From Colwellia sp. Arc7-635 (GTDB lineage Bacteria; Pseudomonadota; Gammaproteobacteria; Enterobacterales; Alteromonadaceae): a stretch of DNA of 64,000 nucleotides. The translations under genes and the position numbers were made by a program. Positions 1-9,371 of the stretch are shown here, in pieces; the stretch's first letter is position 1, and each line of letters begins with the position of its first letter. The notes beneath the pieces were generated by a model. The model did no database searches and had not been told where the DNA came from. It saw only the letters and a program-made list of their open reading frames with translations. The stretch covers positions 868,001 to 932,000 of the forward strand of contig NZ_CP034660.1 of NCBI RefSeq assembly GCF_003971255.1. Reading direction: 5' to 3'.

Positions 1-65
1 TTTATCAACAGATCAGGGCCGACACCTGCCGGCTCTCCTGGTGTTATTGCAATTCTTTTTAACAC
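1..65 (-). CDS. pdxA: 4-hydroxythreonine-4-phosphate dehydrogenase, N-terminus only (partial)
   Basis: The minus strand reads from a GTG at 65 into LKRIAITPGEPAGVGPDLLI, the N-terminal signature of PdxA, the NAD-dependent enzyme of vitamin B6 (pyridoxal phosphate) synthesis. Only about 21 residues lie in the window; the rest is beyond position 1. The GTG shares one base with the surA stop codon (TAGTG), so the two genes are translationally coupled, as in the enterobacterial surA-pdxA operon. Confidence 0.85.
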   Translation of the reverse strand, partial: MLKRIAITPGEPAGVGPDLLI

Positions 66-1366
66 TATTCTTGTTCCACTTCGAGAATTTCTATATACGC
101 TTCGTCACGTAACTCTTTAATCCAACGTGCGCCTTCCATACCAAATTGACGATTATAAAGTAACTGATAAGCGCGACTTTCGTTCATTTGCTCAGTGGCA
201 TCTTGAATTCTTCGTCCCGTTAATTTGGCTATATGCCAACCAAATGATGAACGAAATGGTTTATGTACCTCATCGATATCCAAGCTAGCTAAGGCTTCTG
301 AAAACGCAGGATCATATTTACTTGGATCTGACCAACCTAAGTCACCACCACGAACAGACGTAGGACCTTCTGAATACTCTTTAGCAAGCTCGGCAAAATC
401 GGCTTCACCAGCATTTAATTTATCTACAAAACCTTGTAATAATGCTTTAGCTTTTGCTTCACTAAGGATGATTGAAGGTTTAATTAAAATATGGCTTGCT
501 TTGACTTCTTCAACCTCCATTGTTTGGCGGCCACGAACATCAACTAATTTTACGATACTAAAACCTAAACCGGTACGAATTGGACCAAAAACACTACCCT
601 TTTTCTGACCGTCTACTAACTCAGAGAATAAAGTCGGCATTTCATTGATACTTTTCCAGCCTAAATCACCACCTTCTAATGCGTTCGCGCCACTAGATGA
701 GGTCATCGCAATGTTAGTAAAGTCGCTACCATTATTTAATAACTCAAGTACTTTATCGGCACGTATTTTAGCTTCATTAATATCACTTTGCTTTGGATTC
801 GTTGGAAATTCTATTAAAATATGGCCCAATCGATATTCTACATCAGCATTAGTTTGTTCTTTCATTACTGATAATAAGTTACCTATCTCTTGAGGAGATA
901 CGTAAATTCGGCGGCGCAAACTAGCACGGCGCACTTCACCAGAAACGAGTTCATTACGAACATTTTCTCGATATTTTTCATAATCTAGACCATCTGAAAC
1001 AAGTGATTGGCGAAATGCATCAAGCGACTGATTGTTATCTTTAGCCATATTTGACAGTGTTTCATCTAGCTGAGCATCGCTGATTTGAACACCCATGCGA
1101 TCACCTAGCTGTAATACTATGCTGTCATTAATTAATTTTTCCATCACTTGAACACGTAAGGCTCGATCAGACGGTAATGCCTTGTTATTCTTTTTTGCTT
1201 GTAAGGTAACTGAAGTGATGAGATCTTTTATTTCAGATTCTAAAACGACGCTGGTATTAACGATAACGGCTACTCGGTCTAGCTCAACTTCAGCTGCGAA
1301 GGCTTGCCCAATAGAGCTAAAACTAAGTACCGAACCAAGAAGTAATAATTTCAATGAATTTTTCAT
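65..1366 (-). CDS. surA: SurA, periplasmic peptidyl-prolyl isomerase and OMP chaperone
   Basis: SurA escorts unfolded outer-membrane proteins, LptD among them, through the periplasm to the BAM complex. The 433-residue protein starts with a signal peptide (MKNSLKLLLLGSVLSFSS..QAFA), followed by the SurA N-terminal domain and two parvulin domains; each parvulin domain has the EYRLGHILI/KASHILI and GGDLGW signatures. An ATG at 1450 would add 28 residues in front of the signal peptide and run into lptD, so the ATG at 1366 is preferred. It lies 20 bases downstream of lptD and overlaps pdxA by one base, which suggests a single lptD-surA-pdxA transcript. Identity is secure from domains and gene order. 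Confidence 0.95.
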   Translation of the reverse strand: MKNSLKLLLLGSVLSFSSIGQAFAAEVELDRVAVIVNTSVVLESEIKDLITSVTLQAKKNNKALPSDRALRVQVMEKLINDSIVLQLGDRMGVQISDAQLDETLSNMAKDNNQSLDAFRQSLVSDGLDYEKYRENVRNELVSGEVRRASLRRRIYVSPQEIGNLLSVMKEQTNADVEYRLGHILIEFPTNPKQSDINEAKIRADKVLELLNNGSDFTNIAMTSSSGANALEGGDLGWKSINEMPTLFSELVDGQKKGSVFGPIRTGLGFSIVKLVDVRGRQTMEVEEVKASHILIKPSIILSEAKAKALLQGFVDKLNAGEADFAELAKEYSEGPTSVRGGDLGWSDPSKYDPAFSEALASLDIDEVHKPFRSSFGWHIAKLTGRRIQDATEQMNESRAYQLLYNRQFGMEGARWIKELRDEAYIEILEVEQE

Positions 1367-1385
1367 GTAACGTAAATTTCTTTTA

Positions 1386-3665
1386 TTAGTTATTGAGGAA
1401 GTAAGGGCGTTTATAGCCAAATATACTCGAATTAAACATATCTCCAACACTGTTGGAAGGTTTGTTGCTATTTATACCATTATATACAAATTGAATGTTA
1501 AAACTGCTGTCAAATGCATCACGATTGTCATCTATATTGCCGATTTCGTCTATTTTTGAGTTAATGTTGCGATGATACGTAAAACGAATTCCCCAACAAC
1601 AACTACTATATTCAAGTCCTGCATAGCTTTCGATACTGCGCTTGCCTTGTAAATCTTGTGTAAAACGACCCACAAGTTGCCATTGTTGAGCAATCTTAAC
1701 ATTTGTTGCCATGGATACTTGTTCTAATGTCTCTCCTGAGACATCGCGAGCATATCGATGGTTCAATTGAATTGTTTGATTGTTGGAAAATAAATAATCA
1801 ATCGTAGTTTGGCTTTTATTTGTCTTACGAGAATCAGTATTGTATTGAATATCTGAGCTAAACTGCCAATTACGACTTAAATGCACAAATATGTCGGCAG
1901 CAAGTGCCGATTTATCAACTAAAGTGTCTTGCCCGCTGCTGTTAAAGTTACTCTCATTAAAATAAACGATACGGCCTAAACTAAAACGTAGTACTTCATT
2001 ATTTTCTTCAGTTAATAATCGACTTGTGACACCCCAAGATATTTGGTTAGCCTGCGCTATACGATCGATACCACTAAAACGACGATCGCGAAATAAGCCA
2101 TTGTAATCATCTTGTAAATTGGTGGTATCGTATATACCAATATTGTCTTGGTCCTTTTCAGGAATATAAAGATATTGTAGCTGTGGCTCTAGTGTTTGAC
2201 TGTAGCCGCTATTAAATAAAGTCAAATCTCGATCAAAGTTTACACCACCATGCAAGCGTAATTTAGGCAAGGTTCTGCTGACATTTTTTTCTAACAGCGT
2301 ATCATTACCTATATTAGTTTGACGATAATTGGTTTGTAGTACTTTAAGTTCAGAGTTTAAAAACCATGCGGGAGTTGCAATGGGGTATAGTAAACCGGCT
2401 TCTACATGATACCGCTGCGCTGTCGGTTTAGTTTTATCAGCGCTGTCAAAGCTTGATAACTCAGAATAAATGTCAATAATACCATCAAAATCATCCAGCT
2501 TTTGCTGACGACTAATCTCTATTTGCGGTAAAGTTTTATAGCTACGTTGATGATTACCTAATACTTCAAAATCTTGTAGTTTTAGCGTCGTTTGCCAGTT
2601 TTCAGCAAAGTAAGCAATTTCACCCACTTGGTATAAGTAAGAGTCATTGTCATTAAATTGGCTGCTACCTAAATCCACTAGGTAGTTATCGTCACTGATT
2701 GTCGTGTAATCAATATGGGCTCGAAAGCGTTCTGCAAAAGTACCTACATGCTGAAAACGTGCTAAATATCGAGAATCATCATTATTGGTTAACTTCTTAT
2801 CTTTATTAAGATATTCAATATCAACTTTGCCTGATTGAAAATCCTGCATATATCTATATTCAGCGATAAGTTGTGTGCCTCTTTCTGACATATAGCGCGG
2901 TGTAATTGTCGCATCCATATCTGAGGCTATATTAATATAGTAAGGCGTTTTTACTTCTATGCCTGAATTATTAGAGCTGCTAATCGTTGGGTATAAAAAA
3001 CCAGATTGTCGATCATTACCTATCGGCATCGTCAAATAAGGCACATATAAAACGGGTATGTCAAAAAGGGTAAAACGAGCATTATAAGCTTCGAGCGACT
3101 TTTCATCCGATGAAATGTTAATTTCACTAGCGTGCATTTGCCAGTCAGGTACTGCGCCATAACAAGTCGTAAAGCTTGAATCAGTAAAGCTTAAAGTTTC
3201 ACCATTACCATCAATGTTAATTTTTTTCGCACTACCATGACCAGCAGAGCCATTTAGCTGATAAGAGGTGGTAGTCAGTGATGTGGTTTTTTGTAGTTGA
3301 TTGATATTCAACGAGTCAGCAAAAATATCGATACCGTTATTTTGAAAGTGAATGTCACCACTTGCATTAACCGTTGATGTGGTACGATTAACCGATAACT
3401 CGTCAGCAACAACTGATTTGTCTTGGTTTAATAAAGTAACGCCACCAGTAAAATTGGCATATTCACCTTTTTTAATGCTAGAAGTAGATGATAAAATCGT
3501 AAAGTTTTCGTTTACTTCTTTACCCGTTTCCTTCGCAATATTAGCGTAGCTTGGGATCGGACATTGAACCGTGATGTTTTTATTTGTTTCAGTATTTTGC
3601 GCGTTGCTGGTAAAGGTACAAGGCAACAGAAAGACAAGGGAAATTTTATTTAAGGGAAAACGCAT
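1386..3665 (-). CDS. lptD: LptD, LPS-assembly outer-membrane protein
   Basis: LptD is the beta-barrel that, with lipoprotein LptE, inserts lipopolysaccharide into the outer leaflet. The 759-residue product has a signal peptide ending near TSNA (residue 22), an OstA/LptA-like jellyroll (about 50-190) and a long C-terminal barrel. The cysteines needed for the inter-domain disulfides of the E. coli protein appear to be conserved: C35, C168 (in TTCYG) and a CC pair at 689-690. The gene leads the surA-pdxA operon and is divergent from amgK, the arrangement also known from Pseudomonas. SurA is encoded directly downstream and is the chaperone LptD depends on. Confidence 0.95.
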   Translation of the reverse strand: MRFPLNKISLVFLLPCTFTSNAQNTETNKNITVQCPIPSYANIAKETGKEVNENFTILSSTSSIKKGEYANFTGGVTLLNQDKSVVADELSVNRTTSTVNASGDIHFQNNGIDIFADSLNINQLQKTTSLTTTSYQLNGSAGHGSAKKINIDGNGETLSFTDSSFTTCYGAVPDWQMHASEINISSDEKSLEAYNARFTLFDIPVLYVPYLTMPIGNDRQSGFLYPTISSSNNSGIEVKTPYYINIASDMDATITPRYMSERGTQLIAEYRYMQDFQSGKVDIEYLNKDKKLTNNDDSRYLARFQHVGTFAERFRAHIDYTTISDDNYLVDLGSSQFNDNDSYLYQVGEIAYFAENWQTTLKLQDFEVLGNHQRSYKTLPQIEISRQQKLDDFDGIIDIYSELSSFDSADKTKPTAQRYHVEAGLLYPIATPAWFLNSELKVLQTNYRQTNIGNDTLLEKNVSRTLPKLRLHGGVNFDRDLTLFNSGYSQTLEPQLQYLYIPEKDQDNIGIYDTTNLQDDYNGLFRDRRFSGIDRIAQANQISWGVTSRLLTEENNEVLRFSLGRIVYFNESNFNSSGQDTLVDKSALAADIFVHLSRNWQFSSDIQYNTDSRKTNKSQTTIDYLFSNNQTIQLNHRYARDVSGETLEQVSMATNVKIAQQWQLVGRFTQDLQGKRSIESYAGLEYSSCCWGIRFTYHRNINSKIDEIGNIDDNRDAFDSSFNIQFVYNGINSNKPSNSVGDMFNSSIFGYKRPYFLNN

Positions 3666-4114
3666 TTATGGTCCGGATAATTAACTTTAAAAAATAAAAA
3701 GCCTAGATTCAGAGCGGCATTTTACCGCTAAAGACTCTAATAATATAGCAATTTTCATTGACCTGCTAATTAGTTATACTGAAACTATTTTCAATGGCAT
3801 AATTTGTTGAGCTATAGCAGCTGCATATGCACTGCACTAAATGAAAGTAATATGAATGGTAAATGACTTTTGTTTTGTTTTAATACACTGATAATAAAGA
3901 TTAATAGTGTGATTTTATTGTCAGAATTGAAATGAGTTTTTTGGTGAGTTATTTACATTTTACTATCTAAACCATTATCGAAAATCTAAACTAAGTCGTG
4001 AATATAATTGTTATTTTTTTAAGGTTATCCTGATATGTTTCATTCAACTACTCTTGGTAATGCTTTAAAGTTACTCGCGTTGAACATCATTATTATTTCT
4101 AGAGAACTCACCTA
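3666..4114. other. Divergent intergenic region lptD / amgK
   Basis: About 450 bases of AT-rich sequence between divergent genes. It must hold the promoters of lptD (minus) and amgK (plus), but I could not single out convincing -35/-10 pairs. I saw no ORF with a ribosome-binding site, no RNA gene and no clear repeat. Confidence 0.5.
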
Positions 4115-5119
4115 TTGAATAATTTAAGAACTACAGAGCTATTGCGTTGGTTAGCTTGTCACTTCCCAGATCAAAGTCTCACCTTAGCACCGCTCACTGG
4201 AGATGCAGGCTTTAGATGCTACTTTCGTTTTCAATACCAAAATCGGCACTATATTGCAGTTGATGCACCTGCAGAGCTATCAAATAATCTCGCCTTTATA
4301 AAAGTACAGAGTATTCTCTTCGATCAGAGTGTTACGGTCCCCGAAATTATTGCCGCAGATCTTGAACAGGGCTTTCTTTATTTAAGTGATTTCGGTGATA
4401 ATTTACTTGCTGACAAGCTTTCTAGAGAAAATATGCAGCAATATTATGGTAAAGCTATAGCTGAACTGGAAAAAATGCTGCAATGCAAAACCTCATTAGT
4501 TGAAACTTTACCGTATTATGATGAAGCGTTTATCGCGACGGAATTGGCGATATTTAATGATTGGTTATTAGAGAAACACCTAAACATTCATTTGACTGCA
4601 GAAGAGAAAAGTAAACTAAAAGAGTGTTTTGATGTCTTAGTTTTAGCATTAAATGAACAACCTAAAGTCTTTATGCATCGTGATTATCATAGCCGTAATA
4701 TTATGCTATTAGACGATGATAAACTTGGCATTATTGATTTTCAAGATGCTGTGCAAGGCCCTGTTATTTATGATCTGGTTTCGTTACTTCGAGATTGCTA
4801 CGTACGCTGGCCGGATGAATTATTAGCACCATTAATTGAGAGCTACCGCCAGCAAGTACAACTTCATTTACCTGATGAAAACTTAACGCAAGAAAAATGG
4901 CAATATTGGTTTGATTTAACGGGCTTACAACGGCATATCAAGGCAAGTGGTATCTTTGCTCGTTTGTATCATAGAGATAATAAGTCAGGTTATTTAGCCG
5001 ATATTCCACTCACTTTAGCTTATATACGAGATGTTAGCCGACAATATGATAAACTCGGCTTTTTACATGACTTAGTCACTAATCGTGTAATTCCGGCTTT
5101 AAATACATTAGATAAATAA
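4115..5119 (+). CDS. amgK: AmgK-type N-acetylmuramate/N-acetylglucosamine anomeric kinase
   Basis: An APH-type phosphotransferase of 334 residues. The kinase catalytic loop is visible as HRDYHSRN (H188, D190, N195), followed by the metal-binding IIDFQD (D208, D211). In Pseudomonas, AmgK phosphorylates MurNAc or GlcNAc at C1 in the peptidoglycan recycling shunt that feeds UDP-MurNAc synthesis. The next gene encodes the partner uridylyltransferase MurU, and the pair lies beside lptD as in Pseudomonas, which supports the assignment over a generic aminoglycoside phosphotransferase. The start is a TTG directly after an in-frame TGA; no ATG is available nearby. Confidence 0.85.
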   Translation: MNNLRTTELLRWLACHFPDQSLTLAPLTGDAGFRCYFRFQYQNRHYIAVDAPAELSNNLAFIKVQSILFDQSVTVPEIIAADLEQGFLYLSDFGDNLLADKLSRENMQQYYGKAIAELEKMLQCKTSLVETLPYYDEAFIATELAIFNDWLLEKHLNIHLTAEEKSKLKECFDVLVLALNEQPKVFMHRDYHSRNIMLLDDDKLGIIDFQDAVQGPVIYDLVSLLRDCYVRWPDELLAPLIESYRQQVQLHLPDENLTQEKWQYWFDLTGLQRHIKASGIFARLYHRDNKSGYLADIPLTLAYIRDVSRQYDKLGFLHDLVTNRVIPALNTLDK

Positions 5120-5184
5120 AGCTAGAGTTTTTGCTAATTCTATTGTGATAGAGATTATTTTTTATTAAATTTAGGTTGTTTTTC

Positions 5185-5892
5185 ATGAAAGCAATGATAT
5201 TGGCTGCAGGGCGTGGTGCACGCATGAGGCCGCTAACAGATAGTTGTCCTAAACCATTGTTAAAAGTTCAAGGCTTACCGCTGATTGAGCACCACATTAG
5301 AAATTTAGTGGCAGCAGGTATTGAAGATATTGTTATAAATCATGCTTGGCTAGGAGAGCAAATTGTTACTCACCTTGGATGCGGAGAGCAGTTTTCAGCT
5401 AATATTCGTTACAGTGAAGAGCCTGTAGCGTTGGAAACAGCAGGAGGGATCATTAATGCGCTTGATCTGCTAGCTGAACAAGATGATGACGTGTTTTTGG
5501 TCATTAATGGCGATATTTTTTGCGATTTTGATTTAACAAGTTTACCGACCTTAAAAGCCGAATATAATGCACACTTAGTATTAGTTGAAAATCCTGAGCA
5601 TAACCCAAAAGGAGACTTTCAATTGTCAGCAGGTATGTTGATGAACCGAAAAGAGAATCAACAAGTTTCTTATACTTTTAGTGGTATTGCACTTTATCGA
5701 AAAAGCTTTTTTAAGCAATATGATGAGAATATAGCAGCAGGTAACAATATATTGCTACAACCTGCAGTACTGCCTTTAGCGCCTATGTTAAGAGCGGCTG
5801 CAGAACAACAAACCGTATCAGCAACTGTCATGATAAATGCATGGACTGATGTCGGTACGCCTGAGCGTTTAGCTAAGCTAAATGCTATTTAA
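5185..5892 (+). CDS. murU: MurU-type MurNAc-1-phosphate uridylyltransferase
   Basis: A nucleotidyltransferase of 235 residues with the sugar-nucleotide pyrophosphorylase signature LAAGRGARMRPLT near the N-terminus, the conserved PKPLL lysine and the VINGDIFCDFD metal/nucleotide motif. With AmgK it completes the recycling shunt: MurNAc-1-P plus UTP gives UDP-MurNAc. The ATG at 5185 gives the normal family N-terminus; a TTG three codons upstream is possible but unnecessary. It follows amgK by 65 bases and precedes djlA by 26. A generic mannose-1-P/glucose-1-P transferase is the alternative if the context is ignored. Confidence 0.85.
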   Translation: MKAMILAAGRGARMRPLTDSCPKPLLKVQGLPLIEHHIRNLVAAGIEDIVINHAWLGEQIVTHLGCGEQFSANIRYSEEPVALETAGGIINALDLLAEQDDDVFLVINGDIFCDFDLTSLPTLKAEYNAHLVLVENPEHNPKGDFQLSAGMLMNRKENQQVSYTFSGIALYRKSFFKQYDENIAAGNNILLQPAVLPLAPMLRAAAEQQTVSATVMINAWTDVGTPERLAKLNAI

Positions 5893-5918
5893 ATAGTTAT
5901 TAATTATTGAGTTTTACG

Positions 5919-6728
5919 ATGCGAATTTGGGGTAAGATTTTAGGTTTTTTATTTGGTTTCATGTTGAGTAAGAATATTTTTGGTGCATTAATAGGAGCAT
6001 GGATTGGTCATCGCTTTGATAAAGGTATCGGATTAGATTTCAGTAATTTAGGTAGTGCTAAAAGTGATACTGATCGCCAGGCGGCATTTTTTTATAGCAC
6101 TTTCTCAGTCATGGGCTACATGGCAAAGGCCAACGGACAAGTTAGTCAGCATGAAATAGCATTCGCTACAGCTTACATGGACAAACTGGGTTTAAAAGGC
6201 TCTTTACGCCAACAAGCTCAAGAAGCTTTCAGAGATGGAAAAACAACAGGTTTTCCTCTTGATGAAAGGCTGGCTAAGTTAAAGTCTGCTGTTGGAAATC
6301 GCCAGGATTTATTATTATTATTTCTCGAAATTCAAATTCAAGTGGCATTTGCTGACGGAAGCTTGGATGAGGATGAACGTGAAGCATTACATAAAATAGC
6401 CAATGGTCTTGGTTATTCAGCAAAAGAGTTAGATAAGCTTTTAGAAATGATCATTGCTGGTGCTAGTTTTCATCAACAGGGTCAGGGCGGACGAAATAAC
6501 AGTTTTGAGTCGTCAGGAAAACATCTAGAAAATGCTTACAAAGTGTTAGGTGTTACTGATAAAAACTCTGCGAGTGAGATCAAAAAAGCTTACCGTAAAT
6601 TGATGTCACAGCATCACCCTGATAAATTAGTTGCGAAAGGTTTACCACCAGAAATGATGGAAACAGCTAAGCAAAAAACACAAGATATTCAGGCTGCATA
6701 CGAACTTATCACAGCTCAAAATAAGTGA
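5919..6728 (+). CDS. djlA: DjlA, membrane-anchored DnaJ-like co-chaperone
   Basis: The 269-residue protein has one N-terminal membrane segment with glycine-rich spacing (about residues 7-30), a central TerB-like helical domain, and a C-terminal J domain with the diagnostic HPD (QHHPDK) near residue 230. DjlA stimulates DnaK at the cytoplasmic face of the inner membrane and influences envelope stress and capsule regulation in E. coli. The ATG at 5919 begins with the family-typical MRIWGK; an upstream TTG at 5907 is unlikely. It is the third gene after amgK-murU. Confidence 0.93.
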   Translation: MRIWGKILGFLFGFMLSKNIFGALIGAWIGHRFDKGIGLDFSNLGSAKSDTDRQAAFFYSTFSVMGYMAKANGQVSQHEIAFATAYMDKLGLKGSLRQQAQEAFRDGKTTGFPLDERLAKLKSAVGNRQDLLLLFLEIQIQVAFADGSLDEDEREALHKIANGLGYSAKELDKLLEMIIAGASFHQQGQGGRNNSFESSGKHLENAYKVLGVTDKNSASEIKKAYRKLMSQHHPDKLVAKGLPPEMMETAKQKTQDIQAAYELITAQNK

Positions 6729-6843
6729 TAATAAACAATGTGCATTTAAGGCTATCAAATTTAATTACATCATTGTCAGTTTGATTTCGCCAATGGTGTA
6801 GAGCGGTTAGTTTATTTATCTCTTTAGTTTTTAGCCGATATCC

Positions 6844-7672
6844 TACTTTGCGTGATTAAGATATTGGCTGTGTAATAAAGTAGCCTTTGCTAACTGAACA
6901 AAGGTTTTAACACGTGTCGATTACTCATATCGATGTGGATACATTACTGAGAGCTGTAAATTATTAATGACCCACTTTGCCATCACTTCAATTAACTGAT
7001 TAGTGTCGACATATCGCGCTACAGAATAACTTGGCGCCTGAATAATTAGCAGCCACTTCATTTAATAGTTGGCCGCTATTTGACGTCTATGACCAATCAT
7101 ATCTCATCGATTTACGTTCTTCATTTTCAATAAAAAGCCAATGCTCTTTACGCAAACCATGAGCAAAAAACAGTCATTGATGTAAGCTTAAATCTTCAAT
7201 AGTTTTGGAAAACCAAAGCGCTTCAAATAATCATGACTTGCCCATAAAGATAAACATGATTGGTAAATGTTCTGATCTATGTAGCTAGCACTTGCTAAAT
7301 TTTCTGCGACTTTAAATGCCAAATTAGTTCTATCATCGAATAAATCAATGGGTGTATTATCCATAAGAATATCAAGTTTTACTTGAAGGTGTTTGTTACC
7401 ATAAAATGCGGTAAGAGGTACCAAGTATTGACCACCACATTCAGCGGTTATTAGTGTGTTTAACAAATCACTAGATGAAGCTATCACTATAGCCAGATAG
7501 AAAAGCGAGCTTTAAAAAATTCTGAGACTGAATCTTTTAAAGCTCTATCGAGAGGTTTGGTCATAAGCTCGCATTCAGACTGATCCTTTATTGGTGAATT
7601 TAAAAAATGAAAATATTTAATTGCGTTCAAAGTACAATTTAATGTGTTAAACGACATTAGCTTTGCTTGCAA
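6844..7672 (-). pseudogene. LysR-family transcriptional regulator, decayed
   Basis: Three reading frames on the minus strand together rebuild a LysR effector-binding domain. In order they give ECGGQYLVPLTAFY, LDILMDNTPIDLFDDR, then LLKI followed by a frameshift into EDLSLHQ, a TGA where Cys is usual, then LFFAHGLRKEHW. After another frameshift come IIQAPSYSVARYVDTNQLIEVM, a further stop, and STRVKTFVQLA. The N-terminal part (from about 7672) keeps only a weak LNAIKYF-like start and no clear helix-turn-helix. At least two stops and three frame changes make it non-functional. The two small ORFs at 7188-7487 and 7487-7672 are pieces of this gene. It is divergent from the zinc operon. Confidence 0.8.
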
Positions 7673-7736
7673 GGTCAGTTGTAACTCGCGTACACTAATG
7701 TCGAATTTTATTTATTCATTCATTTAGGTAGCACAA

Positions 7737-8027
7737 ATGTACTTTTCAGTAACTAACAGACGATTTATCGCAGTATGGCTTAGTGCTATATTGTTATTTT
7801 TGTCTGTGGCTGCTTCTGCGCATAGTGTTGAACATATCGATGATGGTGCAAAAACGCACTGTACTTTGTGCTTTCACCAGCATCAATTTGATCAAGTACT
7901 ACCGCAGCAAGACGTCAAACTTGGGTTTATTTGCCAGCAGTATGAGCCTCTCACTACTGTTCAACCAACATTAGCACTTACTCATAGTGTTACTTACCTG
8001 AGCCGTGCCCCTCCCGTTTCTCTCTAA
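7737..8027 (+). CDS. Small periplasmic His/Cys protein, putative zinc chaperone
   Basis: A 96-residue protein with a signal peptide ending near VAASA (about residue 27) and a mature part containing a dense putative metal site, HCTLCFHQHQFD. Similar small proteins ahead of zinc ABC transporter genes in marine gammaproteobacteria are annotated as zinc chaperones; direct biochemical support for that role is not known to me. It is the first gene of a plus-strand cluster with an outer-membrane protein, a ZnuA-like protein and a ZnuB-like permease. An AGGT lies just upstream of the ATG. I could not identify a convincing Zur operator in the short upstream region. Confidence 0.6.
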   Translation: MYFSVTNRRFIAVWLSAILLFLSVAASAHSVEHIDDGAKTHCTLCFHQHQFDQVLPQQDVKLGFICQQYEPLTTVQPTLALTHSVTYLSRAPPVSL

Positions 8028-8123
8028 GATATTATTTTACAATTTGTAGTTTTATTTAACCAATTTGCCAATAAGGCAATGGGTTTGTGTACACGTATTT
8101 AATTTTTTTAGAGATTTATAAAC

Positions 8124-9371
8124 ATGAAGAATTTTCAATTTTTTCCTGCAGTTTTGTCTGCACGGTTACCTATGAGAGTAAGTGCAGCATTAGTTATATC
8201 TGGTTTTTTCCCTTTGCTTTCACATGCACAAACACCGACGCTTTCTAATCCAACGGTCAGTGCTGTTTTAGATGGTTACTACCAAAGTGATGATCGCTTA
8301 ATGACAGAGCGAGCAGAAGGTTTTGGACTTGGTGAAACTGAGTTAGCTTTTAGTGCCAGTATTGATGATATGTTTTACGGCAAGTTGACCACGGTTTTTG
8401 AATCGCATGATGGCGAGAGTGAAGTCAATGTTGAAGAAGCGTTTATTCAAACAATGGCGCTGCCTAATGGTTTTAGTGTGCGAGCAGGACGTTTTTTATC
8501 AGATATTGGCTATTTAAATAACCAGCATCTGCATTCTGATTCTTTTACTAGTCGACCTAGCGCTTATCGAGCGTTTTTAGGTGGACATTATTTCGATGAT
8601 GGTTTGAGAATTAGTTATATTGCACCAACAGACTTGTATTGGACTATGGGCGCTGAAGTTTTTTCTGGTGATAGCCTTCGCGCTGCAGATGAACATGGTG
8701 AACGTGAGTTTGATAGTACCGGGGTTTATACCGCTTTTACTAAAATTGGTGGTGATATTGGTATCGAAAGTTCATGGCAATTAGGCGTGAGTTATTTACG
8801 TAATGAAAATGGTCAGCTAACACCTGAAGATCATGATGAAGAAGAGCTTGAGGGTGAACATAGTGAAGATGAACATGACCATACTCATGCGGCAAGTTAC
8901 ACCGGTAAAAACACTTTTGTAACTGACTTTGTTTTTAAGTGGGCACCGAATGGCAACTACAAATATCAACATTTAACCTTAAGTGCAGAGTATTTTAGAG
9001 TTAGTGACTTCATGACCTCAGAATTACATGAAGAACTTGGTGAAGAAGATCATCATGATGAAGCCGATGAAAATAGCAAAGATTACCATCAAGCTTGGTA
9101 CGTCAGCGGTGTTTATCAGTTTTCACCAAATTGGTCTGCAGGTTTACGCTATGGAAAACTTGATAGCCAACTGCAACACGAAGAACATTTTGACCAACAA
9201 AAACTTAAAGAAACCGAACTTAGCGTAGCTTGGCACAATAGCCACTTTTCTACAGTTAGATTAGAGCTTAGTCATCAAAGTAATACGGGTTTTGAAAGTG
9301 CTCAAAATGACAATGTTTTAACCTTGCAATATGTTATGACTTTAGGAGCTCACAATGCGCATCAATTTTAA
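8124..9371 (+). CDS. Outer-membrane beta-barrel with acidic/His-rich loops (putative zinc porin)
   Basis: A 415-residue protein with an N-terminal export signal ending near LSHAQ (about residue 36), then alternating beta-strand sequence typical of a porin. Two segments are very rich in His, Asp and Glu: about residues 238-257 (EDHDEEELEGEHSEDEHDHT) and about 300-316 (ELGEEDHHDEADEN). Their spacing fits extracellular loops that could attract Zn2+. It ends 17 bases inside the znuA-like gene, so it is co-transcribed with it. The barrel and cluster role are inferred from pattern and context. No TonB box or plug is evident, so it is not a TonB-dependent receptor. Confidence 0.6.
   Translation: MKNFQFFPAVLSARLPMRVSAALVISGFFPLLSHAQTPTLSNPTVSAVLDGYYQSDDRLMTERAEGFGLGETELAFSASIDDMFYGKLTTVFESHDGESEVNVEEAFIQTMALPNGFSVRAGRFLSDIGYLNNQHLHSDSFTSRPSAYRAFLGGHYFDDGLRISYIAPTDLYWTMGAEVFSGDSLRAADEHGEREFDSTGVYTAFTKIGGDIGIESSWQLGVSYLRNENGQLTPEDHDEEELEGEHSEDEHDHTHAASYTGKNTFVTDFVFKWAPNGNYKYQHLTLSAEYFRVSDFMTSELHEELGEEDHHDEADENSKDYHQAWYVSGVYQFSPNWSAGLRYGKLDSQLQHEEHFDQQKLKETELSVAWHNSHFSTVRLELSHQSNTGFESAQNDNVLTLQYVMTLGAHNAHQF

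Noticed and set aside
7188-7672. Two adjacent small hypothetical genes with a one-base overlap
   Set aside because: Their translations, with the following gap, align as pieces of one LysR effector domain, so they are treated as one pseudogene rather than a coupled pair.
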